Assembly (NCBI RefSeq): GCF_002915595.1
Contig: NZ_PQGG01000031.1
Span: 62,001-126,000 of the forward strand
Length of the DNA: 64,000 nucleotides
Source: Zhongshania marina
GTDB lineage: Bacteria; Pseudomonadota; Gammaproteobacteria; Pseudomonadales; Spongiibacteraceae
Reading direction: 5' to 3'
Positions 16,253 to 24,646 of the stretch are shown one piece after another; position 1 is the first letter of the stretch; every line of letters begins with the position of its first letter. A model generated the notes under the pieces. That model made no database searches, was not told the DNA's origin, and saw only the letters and a list, made by a program, of their open reading frames with translations. Both the position numbers and the translations under genes were made by a program.

Positions 16253-17131
16253 CTAATGATCAAAACAGGCCAGAAATGCCTGCCCGAGCTGACGGTATAA
16301 TTCCAGAAACCCGTCAGCACCGCCTTCTTTGCCCCCAGCGAGTATTTTCGCGCCCAAGGGGTCTATTTCAATTACCGGTATTTCAAGACCTACGGTTAAT
16401 GCCTTCAGCATTGCTGGCGCATATTGCGGCTCGCGAAACACGCAAGCAAACTCACCGGCCTGCAAGCGTTTACGCAGTTCAACGATATGCCTTGCACCTG
16501 GCAGGCGATCTGAGCCAGATATCACCATCTCACCCGCCGGAAGACCATAGTGGCGCTCAAAACGGCTAAAACCATCGTGTAGCAATAAATAGGGCAGCAC
16601 TTCGCGGCGATCTATTTCCTCCCGCAATTGCTTATCGTATTGCCGAAATTCAGTGCTAAATCGCGCGGCATTGGCGTGGAAATAGGCGCCACGAGAGGGA
16701 AGGCGGTCTGACAAAAGCCGCGCCACGCGCCGCGCTATGCTTTGAACCTCTTCAGCATCCATCCATAAATGAGGATCTTCGTCATGCTTTAGATCAGGGT
16801 ATAGGGCTACCGCATTGTCTTGTTTACGCAGTAGTTTTTCTAAATAGGTTTCCATAACAGGCCCAACCCAAACCACCAAATCGGCGGAGTGGACGCGCTG
16901 AGCGTCTGAGGGGCGCAGCTGAAAATCGTGGGGAGACACAGTGGCTGGCGCGAGCAGCTCTGCTGTAATCGCATCACCACCGACATCTTGAACGATTAAT
17001 TGCAGCGGCATAATACTGGACAGCACAACGGGCTTGCTGCTGTCTGCCCACGCGATATTGCTGAGCATCCAAGCCGTTAATACACCCCAAACTACTGCTT
17101 TCAACTGATCTTCCCCATTGTTTAACACCAC
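16253..17131 (-). CDS. znuA: Zinc ABC transporter substrate-binding protein ZnuA
   Basis: ZnuA is the periplasmic zinc-capture protein of the ZnuABC importer. The cluster A-1 fold is shown by metal-ligand histidines in VSPHDFQLRPSD, EDPHLWMD and LLLHDGFSRFE, plus the C-terminal Asp in IEIDPLG. The usual long His-rich loop before the second ligand is almost absent (only KHDEDPH). At 292 residues it is slightly short for the family. The listed GTG start has no ribosome site; a TTG at 17104, preceded by GGGGA and giving a clean signal peptide (KAVVWGVLTAWMLS...AWA), may be the true start. It is divergent from zur with a Zur-box-like palindrome between them. Confidence 0.9.
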   Translation of the reverse strand: MVLNNGEDQLKAVVWGVLTAWMLSNIAWADSSKPVVLSSIMPLQLIVQDVGGDAITAELLAPATVSPHDFQLRPSDAQRVHSADLVVWVGPVMETYLEKLLRKQDNAVALYPDLKHDEDPHLWMDAEEVQSIARRVARLLSDRLPSRGAYFHANAARFSTEFRQYDKQLREEIDRREVLPYLLLHDGFSRFERHYGLPAGEMVISGSDRLPGARHIVELRKRLQAGEFACVFREPQYAPAMLKALTVGLEIPVIEIDPLGAKILAGGKEGGADGFLELYRQLGQAFLACFDH

Positions 17132-17134
17132 ACT

Positions 17135-17155
17135 AATGCAATATTATAACATTTT
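17135..17155. promoter_or_regulatory. Zur-box-like palindrome between znuA and zur
   Basis: AATGCAATATTATAACATT is a near-palindrome; read on the minus strand, AATGTTATAATATTGCATT agrees with the gammaproteobacterial Zur consensus TGTTATANTATAACA at most positions. It abuts the znuA start and lies about 24 bp before zur, so zinc-bound Zur could repress both directions. Confidence 0.75.
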
Positions 17156-17178
17156 ATTCCGAAGCGAATTGGAACTCG

Positions 17179-17664
17179 ATGCACAATATACTCCAACAGC
17201 ATAATCATCAGCATTGCATCGATGACGCCTTGGCCCGCGCAAGGGAGTTATGCCAACGTCGCCAAGTAAAATTTACCCGCATTCGCGAGCAAGTTTTGGC
17301 CTGTGTGTGGGCAAACCACCAACCGGTAGGGGCTTATACCATTCTCGAAGAGATTGCGAAAGATAGCGATCGCCGTCCCGCACCACCGACTGTCTACCGC
17401 GCCCTCGATTTCTTGCTGGAAAACGGTCTCGTTCACCGCATTGCTTCATTGAACGCCTTTGTTGGCTGCAAGAATCCAAACCATCACCATCAGGGCCACT
17501 TTTTAATCTGCCGCCAATGTCGCAATGCAATAGAACTAGATACAGACGTTATTAATAGCGCGATTAACGCCGCGGCCACTCAACACGGCTTCGCTGTTGA
17601 AGCCCCCTGCGTGGAAGTCGTTGGTTGCTGCGCGAACTGTCAGGAGTTGAGCGACAATGAATAA
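17179..17664 (+). CDS. zur: Zinc uptake regulator Zur (Fur family)
   Basis: Zur is a Fur-family zinc sensor that represses zinc importers when zinc is plentiful. The 161-residue protein has the winged-helix DNA-binding half (LTRIREQVL-like start, PPTVYRALDFLLENGLVHRI, about residues 73-92) and a dimerisation half with NHHHQGHFLICRQC (about 98-111) and the second structural Cys pair in CCANC. Its N-terminus (HNILQQHNHQHC) is unusually His-rich. It overlaps znuC by 8 bp and forms an operon zur-znuC-znuB, so repression by Zur would be autogenous through the upstream box. Confidence 0.93.
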   Translation: MHNILQQHNHQHCIDDALARARELCQRRQVKFTRIREQVLACVWANHQPVGAYTILEEIAKDSDRRPAPPTVYRALDFLLENGLVHRIASLNAFVGCKNPNHHHQGHFLICRQCRNAIELDTDVINSAINAAATQHGFAVEAPCVEVVGCCANCQELSDNE

Positions 17665-18406
17665 TTCGCCACTACTTGCGCTAAACCAAATATCGCTAAA
17701 ACATCACCAGCAAAGCCTGCTAGACGATGTGAGCCTCAGTCTCTCGGCCCGCCAAATCATGACCATAATTGGCCCCAATGGCGCTGGAAAAAGCACGCTG
17801 GTCAAAATTGCTTTAGGCCTCGTCAAACCAGATAGCGGCACCGTATTCAGGCAGGCAAATCTGCGCATCGGCTATATGCCGCAACGCCTTTCACTCAATC
17901 CCCTTATGCCACTGAGCGTAGAGCGGTTTTTGGCAATGGCAAATACCCGCAATATCGATACCGCACTCGAACGCACCGGCATCAGCCACTTACGCAAGCG
18001 GCCACTACACGATATTTCCGGGGGTGAAACCCAGCGCGTACTGCTGAGCCGCGCCTTGCTGAGTGAGCCAGATTTATTAGTGCTGGACGAACCCGCCCAG
18101 GGGGTCGATATCAACGGCCAAACTGAACTCTATGAATTAATAAACCAACTGCGCGACTCATTGGGCTGCGCGGTGCTGATGGTGTCACACGATCTGCACT
18201 GGGTAATGGCGCAAACCGACACCGTTATTTGCCTCAACCAGCATATTTGCTGCCACGGCCACCCAGAACATGTAAGCAACGATCCCGCTTATTTATCACT
18301 TTTTGGCCGCCGCCACGCCGAAGCTGTCGCGCTTTATCAACACGACCACGACCACCAACACGACATCCACGGCGATGTGGTGTGCGAGCACCATCACCAT
18401 GACTGA
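17657..18406 (+). CDS. znuC: Zinc ABC transporter ATPase ZnuC with histidine-rich tail
   Basis: ZnuC is the cytoplasmic ATPase of the zinc importer. The 249-residue protein has Walker A GPNGAGKST (about residues 39-47), ABC signature ISGGETQRV (about 119-127), Walker B LLVLDEPAQGVD (about 138-149) and the switch His in VSHDLHWV. The last 20 or so residues are extremely rich in His and Asp (HDHDHQHDIHG ... EHHHHD), a tail that may buffer or sense cytoplasmic zinc. Part of it is encoded by the bases overlapping znuB. The gene overlaps zur by 8 bp and znuB by 8 bp. Confidence 0.95.
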   Translation: MNNSPLLALNQISLKHHQQSLLDDVSLSLSARQIMTIIGPNGAGKSTLVKIALGLVKPDSGTVFRQANLRIGYMPQRLSLNPLMPLSVERFLAMANTRNIDTALERTGISHLRKRPLHDISGGETQRVLLSRALLSEPDLLVLDEPAQGVDINGQTELYELINQLRDSLGCAVLMVSHDLHWVMAQTDTVICLNQHICCHGHPEHVSNDPAYLSLFGRRHAEAVALYQHDHDHQHDIHGDVVCEHHHHD

Positions 18407-19196
18407 CATCTTATTAAACGCATTATTCGCGGGCCTGCTACTGGCCGTTTTGTGCGGCCCACTCGGCGCATTAGTTACGTGGCAACGCATGGCCTATTAC
18501 GGTGACACCTTAGCCCACTCGGCGCTGCTAGGTCTCGCGCTCGGCCTCGCGCTGCAAGTAAATTTACAGTACAGCGTCTTAATCACCTGCCTGCTCATTG
18601 CCAGCATATTATTTGCTCTGCAGTGGTGGCGAGACATTGCCTTAGATAGCCTGCTTGGCATTTTGTCTCACAGCAGCCTCGCCCTCGGACTAGTCTGCCT
18701 ATCGTTTTTAGATGGGCAGCAATTAGATTTAAACGCTTTTCTATTTGGAGACTTATTAGCTATTGTCCGCGACGATTTAATCAGTCTAAGCATCATTTGT
18801 GCTTTGGTAATCGCACTGTTAATACGCTACTGGCCCGCGCTTGTTGCCATTACCGCCCACGCGGAACTGGCCGAAATAGAAGGCCTGCCGGTAAAACGTC
18901 TACGCTTATTGCTAATGTTGATGGTCGCTGCAACAGTTGCCGTTGCCATGAAGATAGTAGGGGTTTTGCTGATCACCGCCATGCTAATCATCCCAGCCTC
19001 GGCGGCGGGGCGTTTTGCCCGTAGCCCAGAGCAGGCTGCCGCGCTGGCGATGTTGTGCGGGGCAATTGCCGTTATCAGCGGCTTGGCGGGGGCGTGGTAT
19101 TGGGATACACCCGCTGGGCCAAGCATAGTGCTCGGCGCTGGCGGTTTATTTGTATTGGGGCAGTTGGCGCCAAGCTATCGGCGCCGCCGCAACTAA
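18399..19196 (+). CDS. znuB: Zinc ABC transporter permease ZnuB
   Basis: ZnuB is the inner-membrane channel of the zinc importer, ABC-3 family. The 265-residue protein is almost entirely hydrophobic with about eight membrane segments. It shows the family's start FAGLLLAVLCGPLGALVTWQRMAYYGDTLAHSALLG and the ATPase-contact segment with VGVLLITAMLIIPASAAG (about residues 188-205). The ATG at 18399 is chosen because it begins the conserved N-terminus and couples translation to znuC by an 8-bp overlap; the in-frame stretch before it is out-of-phase znuC sequence. It converges with the sco gene. Confidence 0.94.
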   Translation: MTDILLNALFAGLLLAVLCGPLGALVTWQRMAYYGDTLAHSALLGLALGLALQVNLQYSVLITCLLIASILFALQWWRDIALDSLLGILSHSSLALGLVCLSFLDGQQLDLNAFLFGDLLAIVRDDLISLSIICALVIALLIRYWPALVAITAHAELAEIEGLPVKRLRLLLMLMVAATVAVAMKIVGVLLITAMLIIPASAAGRFARSPEQAAALAMLCGAIAVISGLAGAWYWDTPAGPSIVLGAGGLFVLGQLAPSYRRRRN

Positions 19197-19204
19197 GCCG
19201 AGAC

Positions 19205-19873
19205 TTAATAATATTCCCGAATAGATAAATACGCGCGCTTCATCTTACTAATTTCTAAGGGTGCCTTAAAAAAGCCAACGGAATGCCCTTTTGGATTAAT
19301 CAAAGCAACATTGGCGCTGTGCTCTACAAGGTAATTACTGCCACCACCGGGCACCTTGGTGAACGGAATATTCAGCGACGTTGCGAAGCGGTGAATCTCT
19401 AAAAAATCGCCGGTAATTCCGCGAAATGCGGGATGGAAAAAATCCAAATAACTATGCAGCTGCTCAGGGGTATCGCGGGCGGGGTCTACACTCGCCAACC
19501 AAATTTGCGTGTCGGCCTGTACCTCTGGATCTAACTCTAGATAAAAAGCCTTTAACTGCGCCAAGGTAGTGGGGCAAACATCTGGGCAATAGGTAAACCC
19601 AAAAAACACAACACTCCACTGCCCCTGAAAAGTGGTCGGCGTGATACGCTCACCACGATCATTTTCCAAAGCGAAATTAGGCAGTAGGCGCGGGTTCTCA
19701 TATAAATACGCACCCTGGGATTTGAGCTCTTCCGTTGTCATAACCCGTGCGCGGGTGAAGGCATAAAAGAATCCACCCACCAATATTATGGCTATTGAAA
19801 CAATGGCCAACACCGTTAAACGAATACCGCGATCACGCTTCGCGGTCGGACTTAACTGCTTCTCTTCAGACAT
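19205..19873 (-). CDS. SCO1/SenC family copper chaperone
   Basis: Sco proteins deliver copper to the CuA centre of cytochrome c oxidase subunit II. The 222-residue protein has one N-terminal membrane anchor (about residues 20-41) and a thioredoxin-like periplasmic domain. That domain has the copper-binding CPDVC (about residues 96-100) and the third ligand His in VEHSANVALI (about residue 185). It overlaps ctaB by one base and is the last gene of a surf1-(Sco-like)-ctaA-ctaB-sco operon, which fits its role in oxidase assembly. Confidence 0.92.
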   Translation of the reverse strand: MSEEKQLSPTAKRDRGIRLTVLAIVSIAIILVGGFFYAFTRARVMTTEELKSQGAYLYENPRLLPNFALENDRGERITPTTFQGQWSVVFFGFTYCPDVCPTTLAQLKAFYLELDPEVQADTQIWLASVDPARDTPEQLHSYLDFFHPAFRGITGDFLEIHRFATSLNIPFTKVPGGGSNYLVEHSANVALINPKGHSVGFFKAPLEISKMKRAYLSIREYY

Positions 19874-20784
19874 CAGTATTCAACCTCAAAAATAGTCATC
19901 GCCGGCAATAAATAATGATCCAATAGCATGATCATAAATAAAGCCATCAAATAAATAATGGAATACTTAAACGTTGCCATAGGCGCCTTTGGATCATTTC
20001 CGCGCATTAACACAATCGCCCAGTACAAGAACCCAGCTCCCAAACACACTGCGCCGAGTAAATACAACGATCCACTCATACCCGTGGCGAAAGGCAACAG
20101 GGTAACAACACATAGCAAGATTGTATAAAGCAGGGTATGTAATTTGGTGTAACCAATGCCGTGGGTAACAGGCAACATCGGAATTTCGACCTTGGCGTAA
20201 TCATCGCGACGATGAATAGCCAGCGCCCAAAAATGCGGTGGCGTCCAGATGAAAATTATCAACACCAGTAATAGTGCGTGGCCGTCTACCTGATTAGTTA
20301 CCGCCGTCCAACCTAATAGTGGTGGCGCTGCGCCAGCGATGCCGCCAATCACAATATTCTGTGGCGTCGCACGTTTGAGAAAGAGAGTGTATACAACGGC
20401 ATATCCGAGTAGTGAAGCCAAGGTCAACCACGCGGTTAAGGCATTTACTTTAATAAGCAAAACCGCCATACCTAAACCACCGATAATCGCCGCAAAAATT
20501 GCAGCATCTCGGGTTTTTACTCGACCCTGAGCAATAGGACGATTGTGAGTACGAGCCATAACTAAATCGATACGGCTGTCTACCAAATGATTTACCGCCG
20601 CCGCCGCGCCCGCACACAGTGCAATGCCAAGGTTTCCGTATACCAGAGGCTCCCAAGGCACCATGCCCGGTACCGACATAAACATGCCAATCACGGAGGT
20701 TAGCAACATCAAGAGTACGACATTGGGCTTACACAGTTCGTAATAATCTCGCCAGTTTGCTGACTCGACCTTTGGCTGCGTCAT
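19873..20784 (-). CDS. ctaB: Protoheme IX farnesyltransferase (heme O synthase)
   Basis: This UbiA-family inner-membrane prenyltransferase adds a farnesyl group to heme B, giving heme O, the precursor of heme A for the aa3 oxidase. The 303-residue protein has multiple membrane helices and the two Asp-rich motifs: [19 protein letters not shown] (about residues 65-83) and [16 protein letters not shown] (about 195-210). It overlaps ctaA by ATGA on one side and sco by one base on the other, so the operon is tightly coupled. It could be called cyoE by homology, but the neighbours argue for the cta role. Confidence 0.95.
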   Translation of the reverse strand: MTQPKVESANWRDYYELCKPNVVLLMLLTSVIGMFMSVPGMVPWEPLVYGNLGIALCAGAAAAVNHLVDSRIDLVMARTHNRPIAQGRVKTRDAAIFAAIIGGLGMAVLLIKVNALTAWLTLASLLGYAVVYTLFLKRATPQNIVIGGIAGAAPPLLGWTAVTNQVDGHALLLVLIIFIWTPPHFWALAIHRRDDYAKVEIPMLPVTHGIGYTKLHTLLYTILLCVVTLLPFATGMSGSLYLLGAVCLGAGFLYWAIVLMRGNDPKAPMATFKYSIIYLMALFMIMLLDHYLLPAMTIFEVEY

Positions 20785-21830
20785 ACTCGAATTCCCCCGC
20801 GGTTTACCGCCGCTGTATAAACAAAATAAGTCGTCGTGACCTGAGTAAGGAGTAATAGGGCACCGACCAAATTATGTGCGACGGCAACGTCGATCGGAAA
20901 ATGAAACACTACATTACTAATGCCCAAACTGATCTGCGCTGTAAGCACAACAACAATTGCGACAGCAAGTTTCTTCGCCGCCGCCAAACTCAAGCCGCAT
21001 AATTTTATAGCTAAAAATATTAGGTAAGCCGCTGTCACAATAGCGCCTACCCGATGGCTAAAATGAATAGCCACCCGCGCAGCATTATCCATCGTACCGC
21101 CCAAATAGTTAGGGCCAATATGCTGGGTAATATTAAAGCCTTCCGCAAAATTCATTGGCGGCAACCACGCACCCTGACAGGTTGGGAAATCTGGGCAGGC
21201 GATATCGGCATAATTTGACGTAGTCCAACCACCTAAAGCAATTTGGATTACAACAATCAGCAAACCAATAACCGCCAAGGGCCGGATAGCCTTTAATTTA
21301 TCTTCGGCAATTGCGGGAATTTGCCAGTGAAAATTATTAAGCCGCAGAGTAAGTAGCCACAGCAAACTAAGCGTAGTAAACCCACCTAAAAGATGAGCCG
21401 TTACTACCTGGGGCCACAACTTTAAGGTTACCGTCCACATACCAAACATGCCCTGCAATATAATAAATCCCAGCAGAAACATAGGCAGTTTTACCGGCTG
21501 CTTTGGCTCTCGACTACGCAGTGAAAAAACCAAAATCCCAATAGTGAACAAACCCAAACTAGATGCCAAATAGCGATGTATCATCTCTGGCCAAGTTTTA
21601 TCGTGCTCTACAGGTGTGTCTGGATACGCCTCATTTGCGCGCGCAACTTCATGATCTTCATTTGGCCACAAAACATGGCCATAGCAAGTAGGCCAATCTG
21701 GGCAACCCAAGCCCGCGTCAGCTAAACGCGTAAAAACGCCCATACCCAAGACAATCACTGCGACAAGGCAGGCGATAAATGTCAGACGAAAACCTGCTTT
21801 GCGCTGCTCTGGCGTATTAAAAAAAGCCAT
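20781..21830 (-). CDS. ctaA: Heme A synthase CtaA
   Basis: CtaA oxidises the C8 methyl of heme O to form heme A. This 349-residue inner-membrane protein of the COX15/CtaA family has about eight helices. Heme-ligand histidines are seen in [34 protein letters not shown] and [10 protein letters not shown]. Cysteine pairs in the loops [10 protein letters not shown] and CPDFPTC are typical of family members. It overlaps ctaB and is preceded by the Sco-like gene by 36 bp. It provides the heme for the subunit I encoded at 25232. Confidence 0.94.
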   Translation of the reverse strand: MAFFNTPEQRKAGFRLTFIACLVAVIVLGMGVFTRLADAGLGCPDWPTCYGHVLWPNEDHEVARANEAYPDTPVEHDKTWPEMIHRYLASSLGLFTIGILVFSLRSREPKQPVKLPMFLLGFIILQGMFGMWTVTLKLWPQVVTAHLLGGFTTLSLLWLLTLRLNNFHWQIPAIAEDKLKAIRPLAVIGLLIVVIQIALGGWTTSNYADIACPDFPTCQGAWLPPMNFAEGFNITQHIGPNYLGGTMDNAARVAIHFSHRVGAIVTAAYLIFLAIKLCGLSLAAAKKLAVAIVVVLTAQISLGISNVVFHFPIDVAVAHNLVGALLLLTQVTTTYFVYTAAVNRGGIRV

Positions 21831-21866
21831 TGTTAAATTCCGTATTCGCTACTTGTCCCGCGCCGA

Positions 21867-22487
21867 TTACTTAATCAGGCGCCCCATATCTTTAAGGACG
21901 TCCTTGCCTAGTGTGGTCAGGGTTTCTTGCTCAGTATCCCCTGCGCGGTAATACATCATTACCCAACCCATCGGATCGACAACATAGAAAGCACGCGGAT
22001 CAAATGGATTAATTTCAAGGTTTTTTAACTTGCTTAAAAATGGCGTGCCGTCTGTATGCAACACCGTCATATCACTGTGTTCCGCCTCAATGAAATCGCG
22101 CAAGTTCGGTGACAAAGGCCCATCAACCGCAAGATAAATGCGCTCGACGCGATCCACTTTTTTACCCAGCGCGGTATGAGTTTGTCGCGTTAAATAAAGC
22201 ATGCGCTCACAGGCATCAACACAATCCTGACCACCAACTACCATAAATACCCAGCGCGATTCTGCGCGGTTAAACAAAAATTCGCCGCCATCAATACGCT
22301 GCGGATGTAGTTCGCCAAGCTGCACGGGAGGGTGAATCAAGGTGCCGCGATTAACCGTGCGGAAATTAATAATATTTTCCTTGGCCAGATAATAAACTGC
22401 GCTGGACAATAAAATAACGACGATAGGAATACCCAATATCAAACTAAGAAGACGCTTGCCACGCTTAGGATCTGCAGTTGTTGTCAT
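21867..22487 (-). CDS. Sco-like membrane-anchored protein of the oxidase biogenesis operon
   Basis: This 206-residue protein has one N-terminal membrane helix (about 14-33) and a periplasmic domain. The domain resembles a thioredoxin/Sco fold: the hydrophobic strand WVFMVVGG is followed by QDCVDACERML, where CVDAC is a C-x3-C motif like the CPDVC of Sco. The region corresponding to the Sco copper histidine (EHSANVALINPKG) reads DPRAFYVVDPMG, so that ligand is absent. It therefore looks like a Sco relative without full copper binding, perhaps a thiol reductase for CuA assembly. It overlaps surf1 by 4 bp. The fold assignment is my inference from motifs. Confidence 0.7.
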   Translation of the reverse strand: MTTTADPKRGKRLLSLILGIPIVVILLSSAVYYLAKENIINFRTVNRGTLIHPPVQLGELHPQRIDGGEFLFNRAESRWVFMVVGGQDCVDACERMLYLTRQTHTALGKKVDRVERIYLAVDGPLSPNLRDFIEAEHSDMTVLHTDGTPFLSKLKNLEINPFDPRAFYVVDPMGWVMMYYRAGDTEQETLTTLGKDVLKDMGRLIK

Positions 22488-23230
22488 AGCTCTTTGTTCT
22501 CTTCATCTTTGCCGCGCTTAAGTAGCACTGCCAGATTTGTGTTAAGAAAAATAAAAATAATGCCTAAGGCCACCGCCATTGCAAACCACTGCACGGCGTA
22601 GCCGGTATGCTTTGCTGGCGAAACATTCACTATCAATCGCTCAGTCTGTAAAGCACCAACACTGCCGCCTTCAAGCCGCAAACTGGTCGGCAACATGTTT
22701 TCAAAATCCTGTCTTGCGACATCGATATCCAGCCACTGCTGGCGACGTGGCCACTCAGTGTGTATCTCGCTACCCAAGCTGAAGTTCTTCTCTTCGCTTC
22801 GATACAGTTCTCCGCTAATCTTAACGGGACCTTTTGGTATAGAAACCTCTGGCAATGTGCGGCGAGAGGCATCTCCCGCAATCCAACCACGATCAACTAG
22901 CAGCTCACTGCCGTCGCTCAGGATAAAAACCGCCATTATCTCATATCCGAATCGACCGTGAGAAATTCGGTTATCGAGTAACCAGTATTTCTCGGAATCA
23001 TATTCGCCCTCTGCATATACGGGTCGATAATTGGGGTAGTCGTCGAGTTCTGCAATATTCACCGCCGGCAGCATTCGGCGCTCTTCAAAATCAGCCAGCA
23101 GAACGCGCTTTTCGTCGGCGCGGCGCAACTGCCAGCACCCGAGACTCACCAACACCGGCAATATTAAAATGATTGCCAGCACCGATTTCCAATCGAGCTG
23201 CCATTGAAAGCGTGTTCGCTGGCTGGCCAT
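22484..23230 (-). CDS. SURF1 family cytochrome oxidase biogenesis protein
   Basis: Surf1 proteins assist insertion of heme A into subunit I. The 248-residue protein has the family layout: one membrane helix near each end (about 17-33 and 215-235) and a periplasmic domain between. Motifs include GCWQLRRADEK, the NYRPVYAEGEYD segment and LLVDRGWI (about residues 111-118). The C-terminal HTGYAVQWFAMA is diagnostic. It starts the five-gene heme A/copper biogenesis operon and lies divergent from the DUF2909 gene, with 53 bp between. Confidence 0.92.
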   Translation of the reverse strand: MASQRTRFQWQLDWKSVLAIILILPVLVSLGCWQLRRADEKRVLLADFEERRMLPAVNIAELDDYPNYRPVYAEGEYDSEKYWLLDNRISHGRFGYEIMAVFILSDGSELLVDRGWIAGDASRRTLPEVSIPKGPVKISGELYRSEEKNFSLGSEIHTEWPRRQQWLDIDVARQDFENMLPTSLRLEGGSVGALQTERLIVNVSPAKHTGYAVQWFAMAVALGIIFIFLNTNLAVLLKRGKDEENKEL

Positions 23231-23283
23231 TTATGAAATCCTATTGTGTATACTGCGGCAAACAATAGAGGAGGCTTACCGGT

Positions 23284-23535
23284 ATGTGGTTAAAGATTGT
23301 CATAGTTGTGCTGTTTATCGCACTTGTCATCAGCCTATTTAGCGGGCTGTTCTTTTTAATGCAAGACCGTGGTACGACTATGCGAACATGGCAATCGCTA
23401 AAGGTTCGCTTAATCATTGCCACATTACTGATGGGCTTCTTGTTCTATGGTGTTTTCACCGGAAAACTTGGTTCAAAGGCGCCTTGGGACCAGCGCTATT
23501 TAGATTCCGGTAAAGCCGTTCTACAAACACCCTAG
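23284..23535 (+). CDS. Twin transmembrane protein, DUF2909 family
   Basis: This 83-residue inner-membrane protein has two hydrophobic helices (about 4-27 and 42-60) separated by a short loop carrying RGTTMRTWQSLKVR, which matches the DUF2909 family found among cytochrome oxidase genes. A good GAGGAGG ribosome site precedes the ATG. It is the only plus-strand gene inside the oxidase cluster, sitting between divergent surf1 and convergent coxC. Its function is unknown; the conserved location suggests a role in oxidase assembly. Confidence 0.82.
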   Translation: MWLKIVIVVLFIALVISLFSGLFFLMQDRGTTMRTWQSLKVRLIIATLLMGFLFYGVFTGKLGSKAPWDQRYLDSGKAVLQTP

Positions 23536-23551
23536 GCACTCAATAATGAAC

Positions 23552-23598
23552 TTGGCCGGTATCACCTGCTTACCGTAGTAAACAGATGTACCGGCCAA
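23552..23598. terminator. Long hairpin between DUF2909 gene and coxC
   Basis: TTGGCCGGTA (23552-23561) and TACCGGCCAA (23589-23598) form a perfect 10-bp stem, with further pairing inside (CTG...CAG, TTAC/GTAA). It lies between convergent genes and has no real T-run, so it may be a bidirectional terminator or a 3'-end stabiliser. Confidence 0.55.
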
Positions 23599-23625
23599 AT
23601 TTACTGAGCTGCTAGTAGTGTGCGC

Positions 23626-24606
23626 TTACAGAATGTAAACGAACAAGAACAAGAATACCCAAACCACGTCAACAAAGTGCCAGTACCAAGATGAAGCTTC
23701 AAAGCCAAATTGGTCTTCTGCAGAGAAGTGGCCTTTGGTTTTAGAACGCAGCCACTGCACCAGCAACATGAAGGTACCCATCGCCACGTGGAAGCCGTGG
23801 AAACCAGTCAGCATGAAGAAGGTGGTACCGTAAACACCGCTGTTCAGACGAATGCCGTATTCAAAAAGGGCTTCGTGGTACTCCATATACTGCAAGTACA
23901 AGAAGATACAGCCCAAAGCAACAGTGATAAACAACCACAAATTAAACTTCTTGCGGTCATTCTGCTTAATGCCCATATGAGCAATGTGGCAAGTGAAGCT
24001 AGATGCCAACAGAATTATTGTGTTGTAGAGCGGTAACCAGTGAGCAATGTTTGCAAAACCTGGGAAGGACAAGCTGTGCTCCGCACCAACGAACTCGCCG
24101 TTATTTGCCAAATGTCCCGCTGCGGCTTGTGCTTGCACACCACCAATTGCGTCCTGTGGTGTTTCCAGCAATGGCCAAGAATATTCAAAACCAGGCCATA
24201 AAAGTGTATTCATTGCACCTGCACCTTCACCAGCAAGCCAAGGCGCTGACAGGTTACGGATGTAGAATAAGGCACCAAAGAATGCTCCGAAGAACATGAC
24301 TTCTGAAAAGATAAACCACTGCATACCAATCACATAGGATTGCTTTAGCTGTGCGCTATTCATGCCCGCGCGGTTTTCACGAATTGTCGTGCTAAACCAA
24401 ACAAACAAAGTAGCAGCAAACCAAAGTAAGCCAGCCCATAAAATAAAGCCGGAGTTGGTTTCTTCGCCTGCACGGTAACTACTATCGTTAATGACGCTGG
24501 CAGCACCATAAACGATAGCTGTCATGCCAATCGATGCGCTGATAGCAAGCTTACTACTGTCGGGCACGTAGTAGGTTTCGTGCCCTGTATTGCTTTGACC
24601 CGCCAT
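23626..24606 (-). CDS. coxC: Cytochrome c oxidase subunit III
   Basis: Subunit III is a seven-helix membrane protein that stabilises the aa3 oxidase. The 326-residue protein starts MAGQSNTGHETYYVP; this start has a GGAG site 8 nt upstream and excludes 20 upstream in-frame codons. Family motifs are EVMFFGAFFGALFY (about residues 117-130), TLWPGFEYSWP, the GTTFFMLTGFHGFHV segment and the C-terminal WYWHFVDVVWVFLFLFVYI. A longer insert before the third helix is rich in Ala/Gly. It follows cox11 by 40 bp; a short hairpin lies just upstream of its ribosome site. Confidence 0.95.
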   Translation of the reverse strand: MAGQSNTGHETYYVPDSSKLAISASIGMTAIVYGAASVINDSSYRAGEETNSGFILWAGLLWFAATLFVWFSTTIRENRAGMNSAQLKQSYVIGMQWFIFSEVMFFGAFFGALFYIRNLSAPWLAGEGAGAMNTLLWPGFEYSWPLLETPQDAIGGVQAQAAAGHLANNGEFVGAEHSLSFPGFANIAHWLPLYNTIILLASSFTCHIAHMGIKQNDRKKFNLWLFITVALGCIFLYLQYMEYHEALFEYGIRLNSGVYGTTFFMLTGFHGFHVAMGTFMLLVQWLRSKTKGHFSAEDQFGFEASSWYWHFVDVVWVFLFLFVYIL

Positions 24607-24619
24607 TGTTAAATCTCCA

Positions 24620-24637
24620 TTTTCTCGGGGGAGAAAA
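24620..24637 (-). other. Hairpin upstream of the coxC ribosome-binding site
   Basis: TTTTCTC-GGGG-GAGAAAA is a perfect 7-bp stem with a 4-base loop, lying a few bases before the GGAG of coxC. It could protect the coxC message or modulate translation. The structure is seen; the role is inferred. Confidence 0.35.
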
Positions 24638-24646
24638 ATCTCTTTT

